A stretch of DNA of 64,000 nucleotides from Gammaproteobacteria bacterium (GTDB lineage: Bacteria > Pseudomonadota > Gammaproteobacteria > Arenicellales > JAANXG01): NCBI GenBank assembly GCA_024638505.1, contig JAHEKE010000001.1, positions 124,001-188,000 on the forward strand, in the 5' to 3' direction. Below, one piece after another: positions 17,859 to 27,312 of this stretch (position 1 is the stretch's first letter; the number at the start of each line of letters is the position of its first letter). The notes under the pieces are model-generated. The model made no database searches. It had not been told where the DNA came from and was given only the letters and a program-made list of their open reading frames with translations. The position numbers and the translations under genes were made by a program.

Positions 17859-18668
17859 CTAGGATTGACAACGGACACAATAAAAGCTCGACCGTCCCGA
17901 TATGACTTTACGCCGAATGCGGGCACCGCAGCGCCGACACAATTCTCCTTCTTTCCCGTAAATTTTCAGCGCGTGGCGGAAATACCCTGGTTGCCCGTTC
18001 ACCCGTTGGAAATCTCTCAAGGTGGTTCCGCCGGCCTGCACCGCAGCCTGCAGAATTCGTTTCATTTCACGCGACAGAATCCGATAGCGAATTAGGCTTA
18101 TCCGGTTCGCCGCCCTCTGCGGGTGTATCCCCGCAGCAAACAACGCCTCATTTGCGTATATGTTGCCTATCCCGCTTACCACTCGCGCATTCATCAGTAG
18201 ATTCTTCACCGCCCCTGTACGACGTCGCGCGGCATGATACAGGTGGTCACCATCGAATTCATCTGCCAGGGGTTCCGGCCCCAGGTTTTTAAGCAAACGA
18301 TGGTTAAGCGGAGCATTTGACCATAATATGCAGCCGAACCGGCGGGGGTCGCGGTAGCGCAGACATTTATTGCCAAGTATAAAATCGACATGATCGTGAG
18401 ACTGCGGCGATGTGCCCGTCTTGAGTACGCGCAAACTCCCCGACATACCAAGATGAATTATGACGCTGCCTACACTGGTGTTTAGTAAAAGATACTTGCC
18501 GCGCCGGGTTACACTTTCTATTTTTTGTCCAGTAACTTTGCTGGACAAGCGATCCGGCACGCGCCAGCGTAGATGCGGATTACGAACCTGCACAGCTTGT
18601 ACTGTTCGATGAGTGACATAAGGTGAGATGCCCAATCTGGTAATTTCAACTTCAGGAAGCTCCGGCAT
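17859..18668 (-). CDS. mutM: Formamidopyrimidine-DNA glycosylase
   Basis: 269 residues. The N-terminus MPELPEVE supplies the catalytic Pro2 and Glu3, GIGNIYANEALFAAGIHP forms the helix-two-turn-helix, and the C-terminal zinc finger reads CRRCG...FYCVRCQS. It excises 8-oxoguanine and ring-opened purines and has AP lyase activity. It is divergent from the flavin reductase gene. 146 AT-rich bases with no gene separate it from the dynamin-like gene. Confidence 0.97.
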   Translation of the reverse strand: MPELPEVEITRLGISPYVTHRTVQAVQVRNPHLRWRVPDRLSSKVTGQKIESVTRRGKYLLLNTSVGSVIIHLGMSGSLRVLKTGTSPQSHDHVDFILGNKCLRYRDPRRFGCILWSNAPLNHRLLKNLGPEPLADEFDGDHLYHAARRRTGAVKNLLMNARVVSGIGNIYANEALFAAGIHPQRAANRISLIRYRILSREMKRILQAAVQAGGTTLRDFQRVNGQPGYFRHALKIYGKEGELCRRCGARIRRKVISGRSSFYCVRCQS

Positions 18669-18741
18669 GATTCCAATTTGATTTTAAACAGGTAAACTGC
18701 AGCTAGCACGAAAACTGTTGCATGGGAAGTAAAGGTTGAAC

Positions 18742-19770
18742 ATGGTGTTTCAGGTAACGCTCAATAAAAGCGGTAACAAGTTTAATGTAAAAAAAGAAGA
18801 GACGGTGCTCGATGCCGCGTTACGATCAGGGCACGTCATTCCCTACAGCTGTAGATCTGGAAGTTGCGGTTCCTGTAAAGCCCGCATTCTATCCGGCCGC
18901 ATCGACTATGGGGAGTATGAAGGCAACATCCTAAGCGAGGCTGAACGCGCCCAGGGTGTGGCTCTGCTTTGCCAGGCCCATCCGCTTGCAGACCTCATCG
19001 TGGATGCCCGTGAAGTCACCGTGGGAGAAGAAATCCAGATTAAACTGCTGCCGTGCCGAGTAATGAAATTAGACAAACTCAACCACGATGTAATGCGCCT
19101 GTCGTTGAAGCTTCCACAAAATCAGCAGTTCAATTATCTGGCTGGACAGTATATAGACCTGCTGCTGAGGGATGGTCGTCGACGCAGCTTTTCTATTGCC
19201 AATGCACCGCGCGAAGGCGGGGAGCTCGAACTGCATATCAGGCGCGTGCCCGATGGTTTTTTTACCAACCAGATCTTCACTACCATGAAAGAGCGCGATC
19301 TGCTGCGCTTTCAGGGTCCGCTCGGTACTTTCTTCTTACGACAAGACTCTGACCGGCCCATTTTATTGGTAGCCGGGGGAACCGGATTTGCACCGATAAA
19401 AGCGGTAATAGAAGACGCTATCGAGCAAAATATCACGCGTCCAATGCATTTATTCTGGGGAGCGCGAACGGAAGGCGACCTTTACTTAGATGGACTGGCT
19501 CGCACGTGGGCGGAGCAATATGAGCACATTAAATATACGCCCGTGTTATCTGAAGTAAGCCCGGGCAGCAGCTGGTCTGGAGAAACTGGCTGGGTGCATG
19601 AGGCATTACTGCGGCATCATTCTGAGTTGAGCACATTCGAAGTCTATATGGCTGGTCCGCCGCCCATGATTGATGCCGGTCACACTGCATTCACCGCCCA
19701 TGGATTGAACGAAGATAATCTTTACTTTGATTCTTTTGAATTTTCGGCGGATGCGCCGCAGCTCTCGTGA
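18742..19770 (+). CDS. 2Fe-2S/FAD/NAD(P)H reductase (CDP-6-deoxyglucoseen reductase-like)
   Basis: 342 residues in three parts. There is an N-terminal plant-type ferredoxin domain (CRSGSCGSCKARI plus LLCQAHP), an FAD domain (RRRSFSIANAP), and an NAD(P) domain (ILLVAGGTGFAPIKAVIEDA, YMAGPPPMID). It would pass electrons from NAD(P)H through FAD to the iron-sulfur cluster and then to an oxygenase or other acceptor. Database names for such orphans (AscD-like, phenol hydroxylase reductase) overstate what is known. ATG 18742 is preferred because AAGG lies at a suitable distance upstream; a TTG six bases earlier is possible. Confidence 0.85.
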   Translation: MVFQVTLNKSGNKFNVKKEETVLDAALRSGHVIPYSCRSGSCGSCKARILSGRIDYGEYEGNILSEAERAQGVALLCQAHPLADLIVDAREVTVGEEIQIKLLPCRVMKLDKLNHDVMRLSLKLPQNQQFNYLAGQYIDLLLRDGRRRSFSIANAPREGGELELHIRRVPDGFFTNQIFTTMKERDLLRFQGPLGTFFLRQDSDRPILLVAGGTGFAPIKAVIEDAIEQNITRPMHLFWGARTEGDLYLDGLARTWAEQYEHIKYTPVLSEVSPGSSWSGETGWVHEALLRHHSELSTFEVYMAGPPPMIDAGHTAFTAHGLNEDNLYFDSFEFSADAPQLS

Positions 19771-19817
19771 TAAAGCGCGGAGAAGTCGGTTCAATAAAAC
19801 CGGCTCTGCCCCCTATC

Positions 19818-21059
19818 TCAGCTACCGCTGTGTCGCATCTCTTTGCCGCCGGATTCATCCTCTAGCGGGCGGTCGAGCGTCGCAACCTGGGGAGCGGCCT
19901 GTTCTATCCCCTGCCGATACAAGTCCAATGCTTTCTCTTTTTCATCCAGCTGTTCCAGCAGATGACCCAATTCTCGGTAAGCCTCAACTGTACCACCCAG
20001 GCTAATGCAGGCCTCAAGGTAGCTGCGTGCCTTTCCCCAGAGTTCATTATTTAGAGAAATCTGAGCCAGGCTGAGCATCAGTTCTGGGCTGTCTTTGTGC
20101 GTTGACGCCCATTCCTCTGCGCGCTTGAGCTGAACTGCCGGATCTGGGGCGCGTACCTGACCATATAAACGCACCAGGCGCGGGTCCCATCTGCGATTAA
20201 TAGACTTACGCAGCAGTTCTTCCACCTCTTTGTGGGCCTCTTCACTCATCAGCCTTTCCGCGTAGGTTGCCAGTAACTCCGGATTGTTCCGATCTTCGCG
20301 CGACATGGATCGCCAATGCTGGTGCAGATCGCCGCTATTTGTTGAGTGGGTCAATAGATGCCTATTAGTAAGCTGTTGCAGCCGCTCGATTTCAGCACTG
20401 GGGGCGGCTTTATGTTTACGTACCGCCGGCAATACATTCTGTAGAGCATTCCAGTCCTTCGTTTGCTCCAATACTTTCAGACTCAACCCCAGAACTCTTT
20501 TGTTCTTTGGCGTCCGATTGCGCAGACGCTTTAACGTCTCGCTGGCCTGATCATACTGGCCGGAGCGAAACTGTAGGTTGGCCTGGGTTAGTCCAATTGC
20601 TGTCGATTGATCCGGGTCACTGTCCATGGCCTGCGCCAGATAATGATCACGCTTTTTATAATCGCCGCGGCCGTGAGCAGCATGCGCCGCTCCCAAGTAG
20701 TTTAAAGCCGGGGACTCAGTTTGACTCAGATGGCTTAGTAGAAGACGCTCCGCTTGCTGCCAGTCTCCCTCGATTACTCGCATGATGCCGTTAACCTGCA
20801 ACTTTCTCGCTTTGTTCTGCGATCGACTGGTCTGCCAATCGCTGAGCGCGCGTGGAGAGCGCCAAAGCTTTATCAAAGTTCGGATAACAAAATACATAAT
20901 TCCGAAGAAGAGCAGTAGCAGAAACATGAACAGGGCTAAAGACAGCTCAATACTCCAGGGCTGCAGCGTAATCAGCACGTACCCCGGATCCTGCATCACC
21001 ATAATCACGAATCCCGCGGCCAGCGCCAGCGCGACGAACACTAAGAACAAGAGCGTCAT
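19818..21059 (-). CDS. hemY: HemY-type TPR membrane protein of the hem operon
   Basis: 413 residues. Two N-terminal membrane helices (about 1-20 and 40-62) contain the HemY_N signature (DPGYVLITLQPWSIELSL). A long tetratricopeptide region follows (LLSHLSQTESPALNYLGAAHAAHG..., about 100-400). Despite its name, this gammaproteobacterial HemY is not protoporphyrinogen oxidase; it is probably a scaffold linked to heme synthesis. Its start overlaps the hemX stop by four bases. It is the last gene of hemC-hemD-hemX-hemY. Confidence 0.93.
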   Translation of the reverse strand: MTLLFLVFVALALAAGFVIMVMQDPGYVLITLQPWSIELSLALFMFLLLLFFGIMYFVIRTLIKLWRSPRALSDWQTSRSQNKARKLQVNGIMRVIEGDWQQAERLLLSHLSQTESPALNYLGAAHAAHGRGDYKKRDHYLAQAMDSDPDQSTAIGLTQANLQFRSGQYDQASETLKRLRNRTPKNKRVLGLSLKVLEQTKDWNALQNVLPAVRKHKAAPSAEIERLQQLTNRHLLTHSTNSGDLHQHWRSMSREDRNNPELLATYAERLMSEEAHKEVEELLRKSINRRWDPRLVRLYGQVRAPDPAVQLKRAEEWASTHKDSPELMLSLAQISLNNELWGKARSYLEACISLGGTVEAYRELGHLLEQLDEKEKALDLYRQGIEQAAPQVATLDRPLEDESGGKEMRHSGS

Positions 21060-22234
21060 CTCGATTTTATCCGCGATTTGATGGCCTGCAGCTCAACAAT
21101 GGAGCCGGTTATCTGAGGGCGCTCGGTTGTCAGCTCGTTCGCACTGATTGCCCTAATTTCCGACAGCGCAGCCCGCACTGCCTGTTCATCGGTGTCGAAA
21201 TATTGCTCGATCCACTGTCCAGCCTGCTCCAGGTTAGCCTTAAAAGTTGCGGTATCGGTGCGCAGCGCTGCAATCTGTGCACCAGATAGCATCAGGCGCA
21301 GATTGGCGAGGAGGAAGTATCTCTGTTCAGGCGACAGCAACGGTTTGGCCGCTTCGGTTACGTTCTGGATGCGCACCAGATCCTTAAGGTCAGACAGCAG
21401 GGCCTTGCCCGCGTCGGCCCAGACATTGTCAGAAGCGGCAGCATTCGACTCCCCGTTTTCCGCCGCAACCGGTCGATCCGGTTCGGACTGCAGAGGTAAT
21501 TCGTCCACATTTGCAGCCAGCGTAGACAGGCGCAAAGCAATACCAGGCAGATCTACCTGCTTGATTGCCTTAAGTTGAGTCATTTCTTCTGCGATGAGCC
21601 GTCTTACTTCTAACAGCTCTGGATTTCCCAGCTCAGCCAGCCTCCGGTCCGCCAGCTCGAGCGCAATAATAGCGTTTGCGCTATCACCTTCCAGACTTAC
21701 GCTGTGGTTGGCCATGCGCAGCAGTTGTTCGACCTCTTCCAGCGCCCACGAGTCGATGCTACGATCAAGTGAGTCGTAGAGTTTCGTTACCGAGTTTGTC
21801 AGTTCTTGCTGCTGTTGCTCCAATGCAGCAACACTCGCTTCAAGCTTCTGAGCAATCAGCTGAGTGAGCTGCTCCTGGCCGGAAGCCAATTTGTCCTGCT
21901 GTTTCTCCAAAGCCGCGGCCCGTTCGAAAACTCCCTTCAGCTCGCCGCGAAGGTTCTCGCTGGCGAGCTCCTGTTCGTGCATTTTCTGCACGTCCAGGCG
22001 GTACCACAGGTAGACGCTACCGGCACAGGCGAGGATGGCGATCAGTAGTGCTAAAACGCCAAGTACCCGGCCTGCCCCGGCTGCCGGTGCCGCAGGCGAT
22101 CTTTCTGCTTGCCTATCGTCCGCGGTTTCCGCTGCCGGGGATTGGTCTTCGCTGCTGTCCTCCGCTGGTGGGATGGGTTTAGCACCCCCACTGGCGGACA
22201 CATCGCTTGTTGCTTTATCTTTATCGGAATCCAT
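21056..22234 (-). CDS. hemX: HemX-like membrane protein
   Basis: 392 residues. An acidic, alanine/proline-rich N-terminal tail (about 1-50) is followed by one membrane helix (VLGVLALLIAILACAGSVYLW), then a long coiled coil (about 80-150) and a periplasmic helical domain ending in the family's (YFDTDEQAVRAALSEIRAI) region. It is often annotated as uroporphyrinogen-III methyltransferase, but no SAM-binding motif is visible. It lies between hemD and hemY. Confidence 0.9.
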   Translation of the reverse strand: MDSDKDKATSDVSASGGAKPIPPAEDSSEDQSPAAETADDRQAERSPAAPAAGAGRVLGVLALLIAILACAGSVYLWYRLDVQKMHEQELASENLRGELKGVFERAAALEKQQDKLASGQEQLTQLIAQKLEASVAALEQQQQELTNSVTKLYDSLDRSIDSWALEEVEQLLRMANHSVSLEGDSANAIIALELADRRLAELGNPELLEVRRLIAEEMTQLKAIKQVDLPGIALRLSTLAANVDELPLQSEPDRPVAAENGESNAAASDNVWADAGKALLSDLKDLVRIQNVTEAAKPLLSPEQRYFLLANLRLMLSGAQIAALRTDTATFKANLEQAGQWIEQYFDTDEQAVRAALSEIRAISANELTTERPQITGSIVELQAIKSRIKSR

Positions 22235-22349
22235 GGCTTCTTTAAGTGGTTTATTTTGACTTTACCAAAACTAACCCATGTGCGCACGTCAGGGGACGAC
22301 TCTCACGTCGTGTTCGTCGCCCCACGCTTTGCCAGGTGTAGCCTTAGTT

Positions 22350-23129
22350 TTAACTTCTACTCGACGCGAGCGCCACAAGTTTCTCTAAAATTTGTTCGTT
22401 ACCGGCATCTTCCACAACCGTTACGTTCCCCCTCCATCCAAGTCGGTCGGCGGCACGCCTCTGGCGTTCCCCGATTACCACCAATTCCGAGTTCAGCAGA
22501 TAATCGTACTCGTTGTGCGCGACGATATCCATAAAGTTTTGCAGTCCGTCGACGCTGGTTGTGACAATTACGTTGAAAGCGTCGTTTTCAAGCGTAGGCT
22601 CCAGCCTGCTTGAATCGACTTGCGGCAGACGTCGCTGATAGCACTCCACGTATTCGACCAGCGCGCCCCGGTCGAGCAGGACCCGGCGCAGAAGAGGGCG
22701 GCCACCCAGGCCCCGGCAGATGAAAATACGCCGACCGCTTACCGCCTGCATGTCGGGTGTGGCCAGCAACGATTCACTGCTGGCCGGTGCGGGGCAGGTC
22801 AGGTCAACGCGCAGACCGTGCTCCATCAACGCCCTAGATGTCGCCTGCCCGATACTGATAATTTTGATCCGACGGGAATCAACGCCGGCGCTTTTGAGCA
22901 GCGTTGTGCCGAATTTCACCGCGTTTGCACTCACAAAGATCACCCAGTCACCGCTGCCGATTTGCTTTACCCGTCGCTCGAGCAGCGTCGTATCCGTAAT
23001 AGCGGCAATTTCAAGTGTAGGAAAACTCACGGCTCGACCGCCGGCCTGTCGTATTAGGTGCACTAACTCGACGGCTTGATCTGCCGGTCGAGTCACCACT
23101 GCAACGAGGTGACTCAGGTGGGATTGCAT
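22350..23129 (-). CDS. hemD: Uroporphyrinogen-III synthase
   Basis: 259 residues of the two-lobed HemD fold: VAVVTRPADQAVELVHLIRQAGGRAVSFPTLEI at the start, DWVIFVSANAV, VDSRRIKIISIGQATSRAL, and VIVTTSVDGLQNFMDI. It cyclises hydroxymethylbilane with inversion of ring D. It follows hemC with a gap of about 100 bases and precedes hemX by 115 bases. Sequence conservation is weak, as is usual for HemD, but synteny makes the call secure. Confidence 0.93.
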   Translation of the reverse strand: MQSHLSHLVAVVTRPADQAVELVHLIRQAGGRAVSFPTLEIAAITDTTLLERRVKQIGSGDWVIFVSANAVKFGTTLLKSAGVDSRRIKIISIGQATSRALMEHGLRVDLTCPAPASSESLLATPDMQAVSGRRIFICRGLGGRPLLRRVLLDRGALVEYVECYQRRLPQVDSSRLEPTLENDAFNVIVTTSVDGLQNFMDIVAHNEYDYLLNSELVVIGERQRRAADRLGWRGNVTVVEDAGNEQILEKLVALASSRS

Positions 23130-23231
23130 GCCGGGGTAGCCTAAACCGATGATACCGCACCGGCACTGCTGTTGAGAGCTGGAAACATGCTTAACCCTGG
23201 CGTTGTCCCGACGCAGCGGGCAAACAGATGG

Positions 23232-24158
23232 TCAGCCGGAATGATATACCTCGCGCAACACATCATGTGCCCCGAGTTTTATCAGCTCGTCTGCTGCCTG
23301 CTGCCCTAATTCAAGCGATCGTTCGGGCGGGCCTTGCACGCTGGTCCGCATTATATTTTTGCCATCAACGCTGCCAACTAATCCCTGCAAACACATTTGA
23401 TCGTCATGGATTTGCGCGAAAGCCGCTATTGGAACTTGGCAACCACCCTCCAGTTCCCGATTCATCGCCCTTTCGGCCTCAACGCACTGTCGACTGGAAA
23501 GATGGTTGAGCGGAAAAGTCAACTCATTAACAATATTGTCATCGCTTCGAATTTCCACACCAATCGCGCCCTGACCGACAGCCGGTAAGGATATTGTAGC
23601 CGGGATACACTGTCGAATCCGTTCGCTTAACGCCAAACGCTCGAGACCGGATGCTGCAAGAACAATGGCTTCGAATTCCCCGTTGTCCAGTTTCCTCAGG
23701 CGGGAGTTCACGTTACCACGCAGATTCAGCACGTTAAGATGTGGATATGCATGGCGCAATTGACACTGTCGCCGCAGACTGCAGGTTCCGACTCGCGCAC
23801 CGGGCGGAAGCTGGTCCAGAGAGTCGTAATCGTTCGATACCAGAGCATCGAATGGATTATCACGTTTGCAGATGGCCGACAAACTGAACTCCGCAGACAA
23901 AGACACAACGACATCTTTCATGGAATGCACCGCAAGATCTGCGCGCCCCTGCACCAGGCTCACCTCCAGCTCTTTCATAAACAGGCCCTTACCGCCAGCA
24001 CTGGCCAGCGGCGCATGCAATATGCGGTCTCCGCTAGTCGTTGTCTCTACGAGGTCGACCTCCAGGCCAGCGTTATGCGCGATGAGCTGTTGCGCTACGT
24101 AGTTAGCCTGCCATAATGCCAGCGGGCTTTTACGGGTAGCGATCCGCAGGCGGGTCAT
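23232..24158 (-). CDS. hemC: Porphobilinogen deaminase (hydroxymethylbilane synthase)
   Basis: 308 residues. LRIATRKSPLALWQANYV at the start, VHSMKDVVV, LRRQCQLRHAYP, and the dipyrromethane-cofactor cysteine in ELEGGCQVPIAAFA (about 240). It condenses four porphobilinogen molecules. It is the first hem gene of the cluster and lies 45 bases downstream of the AlgR-like regulator, the same neighbourhood as in Pseudomonas. Confidence 0.97.
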   Translation of the reverse strand: MTRLRIATRKSPLALWQANYVAQQLIAHNAGLEVDLVETTTSGDRILHAPLASAGGKGLFMKELEVSLVQGRADLAVHSMKDVVVSLSAEFSLSAICKRDNPFDALVSNDYDSLDQLPPGARVGTCSLRRQCQLRHAYPHLNVLNLRGNVNSRLRKLDNGEFEAIVLAASGLERLALSERIRQCIPATISLPAVGQGAIGVEIRSDDNIVNELTFPLNHLSSRQCVEAERAMNRELEGGCQVPIAAFAQIHDDQMCLQGLVGSVDGKNIMRTSVQGPPERSLELGQQAADELIKLGAHDVLREVYHSG

Positions 24159-24203
24159 GATAAAAAGGACATGCCGAGCATGCGCGATGCGCGGGCGAGG
24201 CGT

Positions 24204-24935
24204 TCAGCGTCTGGTCCAGCGGCGTACTTCCGGTGTGTGCCGTCGGCTAACATCGAGCTTATCGTCAATCTCCCGCAGCAATACCCGCCATCGCCCGGAA
24301 GGCTGCTTTTCGATTCCGCGTATGTAGTCCACTGCAACCAGCGCGTTTCTATGAATGCGCAGAAAGCGATCGGCGAATTCTTCCTCAAGGCTGACCAGCG
24401 AATCCTCGACTAAATGCTGTTCGTTTACCGTTCGGACCGTTACGTATTTATTATCAGCCATGAAATAGACGATATCCTGCACAGGGATCAGCGTTATTTG
24501 TCCGCGCATGTGCACACTGATATGGGTGCGTGAACTGGGCTCGCCTTGTGCTCGGTTCAGCTCACGCAGCTGTTTCAATGAAACCTGCTTGGCTTTTTGC
24601 AGTGCCGATGACAGTCTGTCTTTGCGTATTGGCTTTAACAAATAGTCAACAGCATTGACTTCAAACGCCTCCAAAGCGTGCTGATCGTACGCCGTGGTAA
24701 AAATAACCGCGGGGGGCGTATCCAGTGACTGCAAATGCATAGCGGCTTCCAGACCATCCATCACCGGCATACGTATATCCATCAACACGCACTCTGGTTT
24801 TAGGTCCATGGTTTTTTCTATTGCCTCGTTACCATTCATCGCTTCTCCAACGATAGAGTGCTCGCCATCCTTCTCAATTAATTCACGCATGCGCGCGCGC
24901 GCCAGCTTTTCGTCATCGACGACCAAAATTTTCAT
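24204..24935 (-). CDS. algR: AlgR-like LytTR response regulator
   Basis: 243 residues. The receiver domain has the acidic pair in VDDEKLARARM, the phosphoacceptor in VLMDIRMPVMDG (Asp about 54) and the lysine in YLLKPIRKDRL. A C-terminal LytTR DNA-binding domain follows (VQDIVYFMADNKYVTVRT...FLRIHRNALVAVDYIRGIE). In Pseudomonas the homologue controls alginate and type IV pilus functions; those targets are not shown here. Its start overlaps the stop of the upstream kinase by four bases. Confidence 0.88.
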   Translation of the reverse strand: MKILVVDDEKLARARMRELIEKDGEHSIVGEAMNGNEAIEKTMDLKPECVLMDIRMPVMDGLEAAMHLQSLDTPPAVIFTTAYDQHALEAFEVNAVDYLLKPIRKDRLSSALQKAKQVSLKQLRELNRAQGEPSSRTHISVHMRGQITLIPVQDIVYFMADNKYVTVRTVNEQHLVEDSLVSLEEEFADRFLRIHRNALVAVDYIRGIEKQPSGRWRVLLREIDDKLDVSRRHTPEVRRWTRR

Positions 24936-26044
24936 TTAATACCCCCCTCAAAAGCCGGGTGCTTGATCTGTACGGAAAAATACTGTGGATCGTGTTGAAT
25001 CGTCAAATTTGCCTTTTCTCCATAGTGTTCTCGAAGCCGCAAACGTATGTTATCCAATACCGCTTCACGCTCCTGATCTTTATCCCAGGGAGCCTGCGGC
25101 ATTGGGCTGCCCACCGCCACCAATAAATCCTCGTTTTCAATATGCAGACTGATATCTATATTGCCACCCTCCGTTAACTGTTCTATTCCATAATGAATTG
25201 CGTTTTCAAGCAACAGCTGCAGCATAAGAGCGGGCGTTTTAGCTTGGCGGCTGATACCATGCACCGACCAGTTGGTATTCAACCGGTTCTCCAGACGGAG
25301 CTTTTCTAATTTCAAGTACTTCCGCGCTATTTGCATCTCATTCTGCACCGGAATCAGGTCTTTGCTCTCGTCCAGCATCATGCGAAACAGATCAGCCATG
25401 TCCTCAATCGCTGATTCCGCCCGCGCCGGAGCGCGCTGCGTGAGACTGGCAATAATGTTCATGCTGTTGAACAGAAAATGAGGACGAATACGCAGCTTGA
25501 GCACGGCCGAGCGAGCACGCTCCGCGGCCTGCGTTTTTTGCCGAAGCTGATGGCGGGCAACAAAGTAACGCAGCGCCAGTGCATTTATGATCCCGCTGAC
25601 TATCAGGTTCTGCGCGTGGAAATACGGGTGCCACTCAGGACGGGCCGAGGAGATGTATCCAAATGCAGCAAGCAGCCACACCGACAGCTCGCCAACTAAC
25701 CACGTAATACAGAGCAGTATTGCAAACGCGGCCAGCAGCGCGCGCCTTTCAGATAAGCGATTAAGGTGTGGGCCGGCCAGGCACAATGCGCCGACGCTCA
25801 TCACCGCAATCCACTGCAGAAAAAGGGAAATCAAAAACAGGTCGTGGAGGATGCTGTTTGTTATGGCGGGGGTAACGACGGTAAATATAATAGCCAGAAA
25901 TTCAGCCAATACCACTATGTTTAAGACCATTTCCCCCTTGCAGAAATTGGGAAAAAATGCCGCTTCTGGGGAGATTTGTATCAAATCTTTGCTCTGACTC
26001 TGCTCGGTCTGCACCACGTCATGTAAGTTCACAAGATGCTGCAA
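24932..26044 (-). CDS. AlgZ/FimS-like LytS-type sensor kinase, copy A
   Basis: 370 residues. Four to five hydrophobic segments occupy about 40-160, then the His_kinase domain with phosphoacceptor His189 in RIRPHFLFNSMNIIASL. The N-box is LLLENAIHYGIEQL, and the C-terminal segment LDNIRLRLREHYGEKANL closes the ATPase domain. Its stop overlaps the response regulator start (ATGA), so the two probably form the signalling pair. The adjacent upstream gene is a second kinase of the same family. Confidence 0.87.
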   Translation of the reverse strand: MQHLVNLHDVVQTEQSQSKDLIQISPEAAFFPNFCKGEMVLNIVVLAEFLAIIFTVVTPAITNSILHDLFLISLFLQWIAVMSVGALCLAGPHLNRLSERRALLAAFAILLCITWLVGELSVWLLAAFGYISSARPEWHPYFHAQNLIVSGIINALALRYFVARHQLRQKTQAAERARSAVLKLRIRPHFLFNSMNIIASLTQRAPARAESAIEDMADLFRMMLDESKDLIPVQNEMQIARKYLKLEKLRLENRLNTNWSVHGISRQAKTPALMLQLLLENAIHYGIEQLTEGGNIDISLHIENEDLLVAVGSPMPQAPWDKDQEREAVLDNIRLRLREHYGEKANLTIQHDPQYFSVQIKHPAFEGGIK

Positions 26045-26049
26045 TATAG

Positions 26050-27117
26050 CTATCCCCGAACAATCGGCATGCTGATCTTTACATGATAGCTTCCCTTTTG
26101 CTCTAGGTTTTGCAGCGTAGCCCGGCCGCCGAAATGGCGGGTTAGCCGCTCTCGCACGTTGTTCAATGCGAGTTTATTACCTTTCCGGTGTTGCGCCTGG
26201 TTCGTAACCTCCGGCACCGGATTGCTGATCATAATTTTCAAATCCTCGCCTTCAGACCAGAGCTGTATGTCTACTGTCCCACCGGCAAAACTCGGTTCTA
26301 TGCCATGGTAGACGGCATTTTCAAGTAAAGGTTGCAGCGTAAGTGAGGGAATCAGCGCGCTTCGAGGTACATTGGAAGCGGTCCATTTCACCTGTAGACG
26401 GTCACCGAGTCTCAATTTCTCGATATCCAGATATTGTCGGGCAAGCTCACCTTCAGCGGTTATAGGCACCATTTTGCGCGCGTCCGCCAACAGAACGCGA
26501 AACACGTCAGCTAAATCCTGCAGCGCCTTTTCTGCCATATCCGGATCTGATCGAATCAAACTGGCGACGCTGTTCATGCTGTTAAATAAAAAATGGGGCC
26601 GAATGCGCGATTGTAACGCCTGTAGTCTGTCTTGCTGCTGGGTCTTGCTCTGCAACTGAGCCTGTTGCGACACGATAATATAGCGCAGCGCCGTAGCAAT
26701 AATAATTGCGCTAATGACTGTTAGCCGCACCAGTTGAATGAGATGATCAGCCGGCCAGCGCGTTTCCGTTACCGCGAAGTGATGCAGACCGAACAGCATC
26801 GCCTCGAAAACGCCGATAGCGATGAGCAGAAGCACGATGAACGCAACGGCGGCACCAGTTGGCAAATCTAATTGATGTAGTGATTTAGCGCCGCTTTTTA
26901 AAGCGAGTATGCTGCACAGCGCCACCGCTTGGGTGAACGCGGTGAGCAGCAGGAAATCATGCCAGGCAGCTATATCCAAAGCGCTGTTCCGCGCAACGGC
27001 GAGGATGACGGCAACCACCTGCGCGCCGAGTATAAAGCGCAGGGTAATAGGCGTAGTCCTTAAGTCAGGAAACGCTCTCTTCTGAGGCTGGGTTTCGTCT
27101 TGCATAAACTCGTTCAA
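26050..27117 (-). CDS. AlgZ/FimS-like LytS-type sensor kinase, copy B
   Basis: 355 residues, same architecture as the gene five bases downstream: membrane segments in about 27-150, phosphoacceptor His175 in RIRPHFLFNSMNSVASL, N-box LLENAVYHGIEPSF, and final LNNVRERLTRHFGGRATL, which retains the family's NVRERL signature better than copy A. It is first in a kinase-kinase-regulator operon divergent from argH. The two kinases differ strongly outside the motifs, so this is an old duplication. They may act as a heterodimer or sense different inputs. Confidence 0.87.
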   Translation of the reverse strand: MNEFMQDETQPQKRAFPDLRTTPITLRFILGAQVVAVILAVARNSALDIAAWHDFLLLTAFTQAVALCSILALKSGAKSLHQLDLPTGAAVAFIVLLLIAIGVFEAMLFGLHHFAVTETRWPADHLIQLVRLTVISAIIIATALRYIIVSQQAQLQSKTQQQDRLQALQSRIRPHFLFNSMNSVASLIRSDPDMAEKALQDLADVFRVLLADARKMVPITAEGELARQYLDIEKLRLGDRLQVKWTASNVPRSALIPSLTLQPLLENAVYHGIEPSFAGGTVDIQLWSEGEDLKIMISNPVPEVTNQAQHRKGNKLALNNVRERLTRHFGGRATLQNLEQKGSYHVKISMPIVRG

Positions 27118-27190
27118 GGATGGAGATGCGCAATATTAACCCGCGCGGGAGCGGTCCGCATGCCCAACATTAACAATATAGCGCGAATCC

Positions 27191-27216
27191 AAAAAAAACC
27201 CCCCGAATTCGGGGGG
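27191..27216 (-). terminator. Strong intrinsic terminator, minus-strand direction
   Basis: CCCCCCGAATTCGGGGGG (27199-27216) reads on the minus strand as a hairpin followed by eight T (27198-27191). No annotated gene lies upstream on this strand, so it must end an unannotated transcript, here the candidate small RNA. Confidence 0.85.
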
Positions 27217-27307
27217 TGAGGTGACCTGATTCGGAAACAGGTGGGGGTGTCTGAGGAAGGTGTCCCGAACCAGGATAATCTCTAACCAGATCTGGTTAGC
27301 ATTTATT
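27191..27307 (-). ncRNA. Candidate small RNA with a C-rich loop between algZ-like gene and argH
   Basis: A minus-strand transcript of about 117 nt is predicted from three stems in order. The first is the perfect 18-bp palindrome CTAACCAGATCTGGTTAG (27299-27282). The second is a 10-bp helix of 27274-27265 with 27234-27225 (nine Watson-Crick pairs and one G-U), enclosing a 30-nt C-rich loop. The third is a GC-rich terminator stem with eight U. The loop contains CACCUUCCUC and ACACCCCCACC, resembling anti-Shine-Dalgarno sequences, so it could bind ribosome sites of target mRNAs. A promoter-like pair lies just upstream. I do not recognise the family. Some of the structure could instead serve the argH leader on the plus strand. 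Confidence 0.6.
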
Positions 27308-27312
27308 GCAGA

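Noticed and set aside
19771-19817. Possible terminator between the reductase gene and hemY (CGGTT...AACCG)
   Set aside because: The stem is short and no U-run follows on either strand.
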